NCBI GenBank assembly: GCA_003641415.1
Contig: QNAG01000131.1
Location: forward strand, 1-7,405
Direction of reading: 5' to 3'
Source of the DNA: Candidatus Zixiibacteriota bacterium
Lineage (GTDB): Bacteria > Zixibacteria > MSB-5A5 > GN15 > FEB-12
Length of the DNA: 7,405 nucleotides
Positions 4,626-7,405 of the stretch are shown here, piece by piece (positions within the stretch are counted from its first letter, which is position 1; every line of letters starts with the position of its first letter). Made by a program: the position numbers and the translations under genes. Under the pieces are notes generated by a model, which saw only the letters and a program-made list of their open reading frames with translations, made no database searches and was not told where the DNA came from.

Positions 4626-6245
4626 ATGAATATGAAATTAATCTTTCTGGTATCGCTGACAATACTCATGGTTGTTGTTGGAGCCTGCGACAGGTACATC
4701 GATTCTCGCGACCCTGTACGCTCAGTGCCTCAGGATGGTCCTGTACCATACAATTTGAGGGTTTTCGTCAACCATCAATCCGTTACCGTGAGTTGGGATA
4801 TCAGCGGTTCTTCCCCTGTTGGCAAATACCGTATCTATGTTGCTACTGAACCCGAAGAAAGCGATGAATTTAATTTCATCCTCCTCGATTCCACAACAAA
4901 TACAACTATTGAACTTGACGAACTAACTATCAACAAACGTTACTATTTCCGCGTGACAGCAGTATCGACATCCGGACTTGAGTGGGAACCATCGGAGGTT
5001 ACAAATGCCCTGTTTACCTATCTTTCAATAGATATTGAGCATGGCAGGGACCGTGTCAACAATCGTTCAGTTCAGATCCAGATTAGCGCTCCAGCCCAGA
5101 TATCGCATATTATGATTTCGGAAGATGAGACATTCGCATCCGATAACTGGATTCCGTTTGTCGGGACAATGGCTGATTTTGAGTTATCTGATGGTGATGG
5201 CGCCAAATGGGTATATGTCCAGTTGCAGTTCAATGATGGTTCGCTAACTGGCGATATCCTCAGCGACTCTATTATTCTTGATACAAGAGCTGTTATCGAT
5301 AGTGTCTTTTTCGGAACACCAGCCAATAGCGAGTATTTTGTGGCAGGGGAAACAGTTACTTTCGGTGTGGCGACCAGCGAGAGTGGTGGAGAGGCAAGTG
5401 TGTCTTTTGATGGTGGCCTGTCAGGCGCTATTGTTCTGTATGATGAGGGTACCGGAGCTGATCTCACCGCCGATGACGGTATCTACTATGGCGACTGGAT
5501 TGTCCCCACATCATATTCACTAGATCATGGTGAGGTAACCGGCCGTTTCACTGATGAAGCCGGCAACAGCGCCAATGATCGCACCGCGGCCAGGTTGCTA
5601 ACAATATTCACAATGCCCCAGGCAGTGACAGTTTCCGCCAATTCTTTTTCAACGTTTCAGATCAATTTGATCTGGACTCAATCAATCAGCAGTACGGAAA
5701 ACTTCGCTTCGTATCGTATCTATCGCGACACATCGCCGACAGTGTCAGAGTCATCTTTTTTGGTTAAGAATGAGACTAACAGAAGTACAACCAGCTTCAC
5801 CGATACTCTTCTCGATGACAACACGACCTACTACTATTGTGTTTATGTCTATGAGAAATCCGGTCTGAGTGCAGCCTCTAAGATAGTTAGCACCACAACT
5901 CTGCTTAATACCATTCCTGAACCGGTGGAGCTGTTCGCGGTTGATAACGGCAGTGAGACAACAACCGAATTGATGTGGACCATAAGTACTGAAGCGGATT
6001 TCGAGTCATATCAAATCTATCGTCCCAACACGGCGCTGACATCTCAACCGTCTCTTAGTCATTTCACTACACTTGTATGGAGAGGGAATGATATCAACAC
6101 TATACAGAGAGCCAACATCAGCCTGACCGCAGCTACTGATAGCTCATGGTACTTCGTTATATACGTATTTGACAAACATGGAGAGAAATCTGCCGCCAGT
6201 AATGTTGTAAGTGTTCTTGCACCACCGGTTTCACCAGAGGAGTAG
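4626..6245 (+). CDS. Lipoprotein with three FN3 and two Ig-like domains
   Basis: Probably a lipid-anchored extracytoplasmic protein of 539 residues, role unknown. The N-terminus MNMKLIFLVS then LTILMVVVGAC is a type II signal peptide with lipobox VGAC and lipidated Cys21. Domains in order: FN3 (about 40-132); an Ig-like module (133-220) with the KWVYVQLQF...DSIILDT pattern; a second Ig-like module (223-328) with LYDEGTGADLTADDGIYYG, a pattern found in bacterial surface proteins; and two further FN3 modules (330-426, 430-531), both with SYxIYR and ending in SAAS. Such modules mediate protein or polysaccharide contacts; no enzyme domain is visible. Start is uncertain: GTG 4617 touches the upstream stop, and ATG 4626 and 4632 are alternatives. 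ATG 4626 follows GGTGAG (4616-4621). The tight junction implies co-transcription with both neighbours. PVSPEE ends the protein, with no sorting signal seen. Confidence 0.8.
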   Translation: MNMKLIFLVSLTILMVVVGACDRYIDSRDPVRSVPQDGPVPYNLRVFVNHQSVTVSWDISGSSPVGKYRIYVATEPEESDEFNFILLDSTTNTTIELDELTINKRYYFRVTAVSTSGLEWEPSEVTNALFTYLSIDIEHGRDRVNNRSVQIQISAPAQISHIMISEDETFASDNWIPFVGTMADFELSDGDGAKWVYVQLQFNDGSLTGDILSDSIILDTRAVIDSVFFGTPANSEYFVAGETVTFGVATSESGGEASVSFDGGLSGAIVLYDEGTGADLTADDGIYYGDWIVPTSYSLDHGEVTGRFTDEAGNSANDRTAARLLTIFTMPQAVTVSANSFSTFQINLIWTQSISSTENFASYRIYRDTSPTVSESSFLVKNETNRSTTSFTDTLLDDNTTYYYCVYVYEKSGLSAASKIVSTTTLLNTIPEPVELFAVDNGSETTTELMWTISTEADFESYQIYRPNTALTSQPSLSHFTTLVWRGNDINTIQRANISLTAATDSSWYFVIYVFDKHGEKSAASNVVSVLAPPVSPEE

Positions 6246-6256
6246 TCTATTACTCT

Positions 6257-7102
6257 ATGAACGTAATAGAAGGCATCAACCGATTAATTGCACTCTTTAT
6301 CGAAGTGTTCAAGCAAGTAGGGCGAGGGCGTATCTGGTTGTGGTTACTGTTATATTTTATTTTGCAATGGCTGATCCTTGAAGCTCACAGCGAGTTTCCA
6401 TTACCGTTTCTCTATGGTCTTATCTCTTTTTGGACTGGCCTGTTCGGTGAGCAGGTTGCAACCGGTTTTAGGCATTACCCGGGGCATTTCCTGCTATTAC
6501 CATTTTTCTTTGAGTGGGCCAGACTGATATTTGGCCTTATCGTTGAGGGCTTGATTCTCGGTGCAGTGTCATTATTATTCTACGAGAGTTTTGTAAGTGT
6601 ACCCAGGGAGGACCGCTTTCGATTCCGAGAACTGCTACCACGCTGGATTCATCTGGTACTGGCTTATGTTGTGCTTAATGGGATACTGATGGGGCTCGGC
6701 TTCATGCTTCCCGACCTGATGGAAGGGGTACTGGACCACTCACCTCGAAGGATTGCGTTCTTCGAATGGGTATTATTGCCATCGTTGTATGCAGTTGTAG
6801 TAGCTCTGTTGCTGGCGGTGGTACCATCAATTGTAATCTATCGTGATAATATCTTTCAAGCGCTGGGACGTTCCCTGCGTCTGTTCATCCATAACCCAAT
6901 GACCTGTCTGGTGATATCCGGAATAGTGTTGGCTGGCCCGGTTGTAATCGCCAATATCTCCAGCAATCCCGCCCGTATTGTAGATAATTTCAAACCGGAA
7001 CTTGTTTATTGGGTCCTGGTGGTGGGGCTGGTTATTGATATGTTTGTCCATTTCGTATGGATGGGGGCTGCGGTTCGGCTACTTTTGGCCGAAGAGGAAT
7101 AA
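6257..7102 (+). CDS. Polytopic inner-membrane protein of unknown family
   Basis: I do not recognise this 281-residue protein with confidence. Hydrophobicity suggests about six membrane helices, near 26-42, 86-109, 131-152, 170-196, 215-234 and 249-272, plus a less certain amphipathic or membrane stretch at 49-66. A basic loop (residues 116-129, PREDRFRFRELLPR) and the segment NIFQALGRSLRLFIHNPMTCL (198-218) are notable. The latter resembles the A..RS..L...NP pattern in several unassigned six-helix families (YIP1-like, DUF4013-like or the membrane domain of some glycerophosphodiesterases); this is only a suggestion. No catalytic motif is seen. It starts 11 nt after the lipoprotein stop. The only SD, AGAGGAG (6236-6242), is 14 nt away inside the previous gene, so translational coupling is likely. 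Its placement suggests it works with the PEGA protein and the lipoprotein. Confidence 0.72.
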   Translation: MNVIEGINRLIALFIEVFKQVGRGRIWLWLLLYFILQWLILEAHSEFPLPFLYGLISFWTGLFGEQVATGFRHYPGHFLLLPFFFEWARLIFGLIVEGLILGAVSLLFYESFVSVPREDRFRFRELLPRWIHLVLAYVVLNGILMGLGFMLPDLMEGVLDHSPRRIAFFEWVLLPSLYAVVVALLLAVVPSIVIYRDNIFQALGRSLRLFIHNPMTCLVISGIVLAGPVVIANISSNPARIVDNFKPELVYWVLVVGLVIDMFVHFVWMGAAVRLLLAEEE

Positions 7103-7153
7103 CTGTTTTCGTTTGCAAACGCTGCTCTTGGATTGTCGTAGAGAAGGTATTAT

Positions 7154-7405
7154 CAGGTTGTTGAAAAACATATTGTTTTTAGCTGAGTGTAATGGATGTT
7201 CCGTGTATCCTTTGGGACTAGAATAACTCTCCAGCGAAAGGTTCGTAAGATGCGCGGCACAGATAATGATCAGCAGGCGATGTTTAGTTATATATCCTTG
7301 GAATGCCGTGTTCCCCAGGACCACCCCTTGCGTACGATTCGTCGTATGGTAGACCGGGTTCGATCCGGTTTATCAGGAGAGTTGACGTCGATGTATTCCC
7401 ACACA
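7154..7405 (+). mobile_element. Left part of an insertion sequence (IS5/IS1182-like), truncated by window end
   Basis: A transposase reading frame starts at 7250, and the sequence CAGGTTGTTGAAAAAC (from about 7154) looks like the left terminal inverted repeat. GTTGAAAAA-type ends are common in these elements, from memory. Just inside it AAAAACA (7164-7170) and TGTTTTT (7174-7180) form a 7-bp hairpin with a T run that could block transcription entering from outside. The right end lies outside the window, so the exact boundary, inverted repeats and target duplication cannot be confirmed. Confidence 0.6.
7250..7405 (+). CDS. IS5/IS1182-type transposase, N-terminal 52 residues (3' end outside window)
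   Basis: DDE-type transposase that would move the surrounding insertion sequence by cut-and-paste or a similar reaction. Only the N-terminal DNA-binding region (InsH N-terminal/DUF772-like, PF05598) is visible. The protein begins MRGTDNDQQAMFSYISLE, continues with RVPQDHPLRTIRRMVD, and reaches SMYSHT at the window edge. This MRG..Q..MFSY.S.E.RVP.DHPLR.IR opening is highly characteristic of the group. ATG 7250 is chosen because AAAGG (7237-7241) lies 8 nt before it and homologues start at this point; an in-frame ATG at 7196 has no SD. The frame is open to the last base. Whether the full gene is intact cannot be judged. IS5 and IS1182 members share this start, so the exact family is open. Confidence 0.88.
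   Translation, partial: MRGTDNDQQAMFSYISLECRVPQDHPLRTIRRMVDRVRSGLSGELTSMYSHT

Noticed and set aside
7110..7121. 12-bp palindrome CGTTTGCAAACG after the membrane protein gene
   Set aside because: It resembles LacI-type operators in style, but no promoter or regulator gene is adjacent and no T tract makes it a terminator; most likely a remnant or chance.
7164..7180. AAAAACA-TAT-TGTTTTT hairpin as the terminator of the envelope operon
   Set aside because: It is AT-only except for one pair, so it is weak, and it lies inside the proposed insertion sequence end, where such structures usually belong to the element.

Overview
The window comes from a bacterial chromosome of moderate GC content. Gene types suggest a Gram-negative, envelope-complex bacterium, probably of the FCB group or a related uncultured phylum (a Zixibacteria-like lineage is one guess). 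Reasons are the PEGA plus DUF5683-type protein, the FN3-rich lipoprotein, and frequent ATTATG-type starts behind GGAGG/AAGG. No gene here fixes the taxonomy, so this is inference.

Layout, all genes on the + strand. (1) 1-345: C-terminal end of class II lysyl-tRNA synthetase. (2) 346-528: a leader holding several Shine-Dalgarno-like boxes, each followed by a 2-3 codon mini-ORF, ahead of a small RRM RNA-binding protein (529-816) with a clear terminator (876-912). (3) 1051-2442: class II fumarase, preceded by two hairpins just 5' of its ribosome binding site and followed by a terminator (2494-2521). (4) 2443-2797: a regulatory region with a very well-spaced sigma-54 (-24/-12) promoter candidate and two near-identical 12-bp dyad sites upstream of it, placed like activator sites. 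They lie ahead of a monotopic polyprenyl-phosphate sugar-1-phosphate transferase (2798-3733), which ends at a strong terminator (3764-3796). (5) 3879-7102: a tight three-gene run: PEGA/DUF5683-like membrane protein, FN3/Ig lipoprotein, and a polytopic membrane protein of unknown family. (6) From about 7154 to the window end: the left part of an insertion sequence with the first 52 codons of an IS5/IS1182-type transposase.

How the genes fit together: the first three are housekeeping or post-transcriptional genes, probably separate units. The sugar transferase would start a surface polysaccharide on undecaprenyl phosphate, and its sigma-54 promoter suggests signal-dependent control. The three-gene run encodes envelope proteins (inner membrane and lipid-anchored) that look co-translated and could form one complex. 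Their function cannot be read from sequence. The transposon sits directly after a ribosome-binding-site-like sequence that matches those of two genes in this window, so it may have disconnected a further gene of that operon.

The most unusual features are the tandem mini-ORF leader, the sigma-54 promoter with paired upstream sites, the arginine-rich insert in the sugar transferase, the uncharacterised envelope operon, and the possible transposon hit at a start codon.
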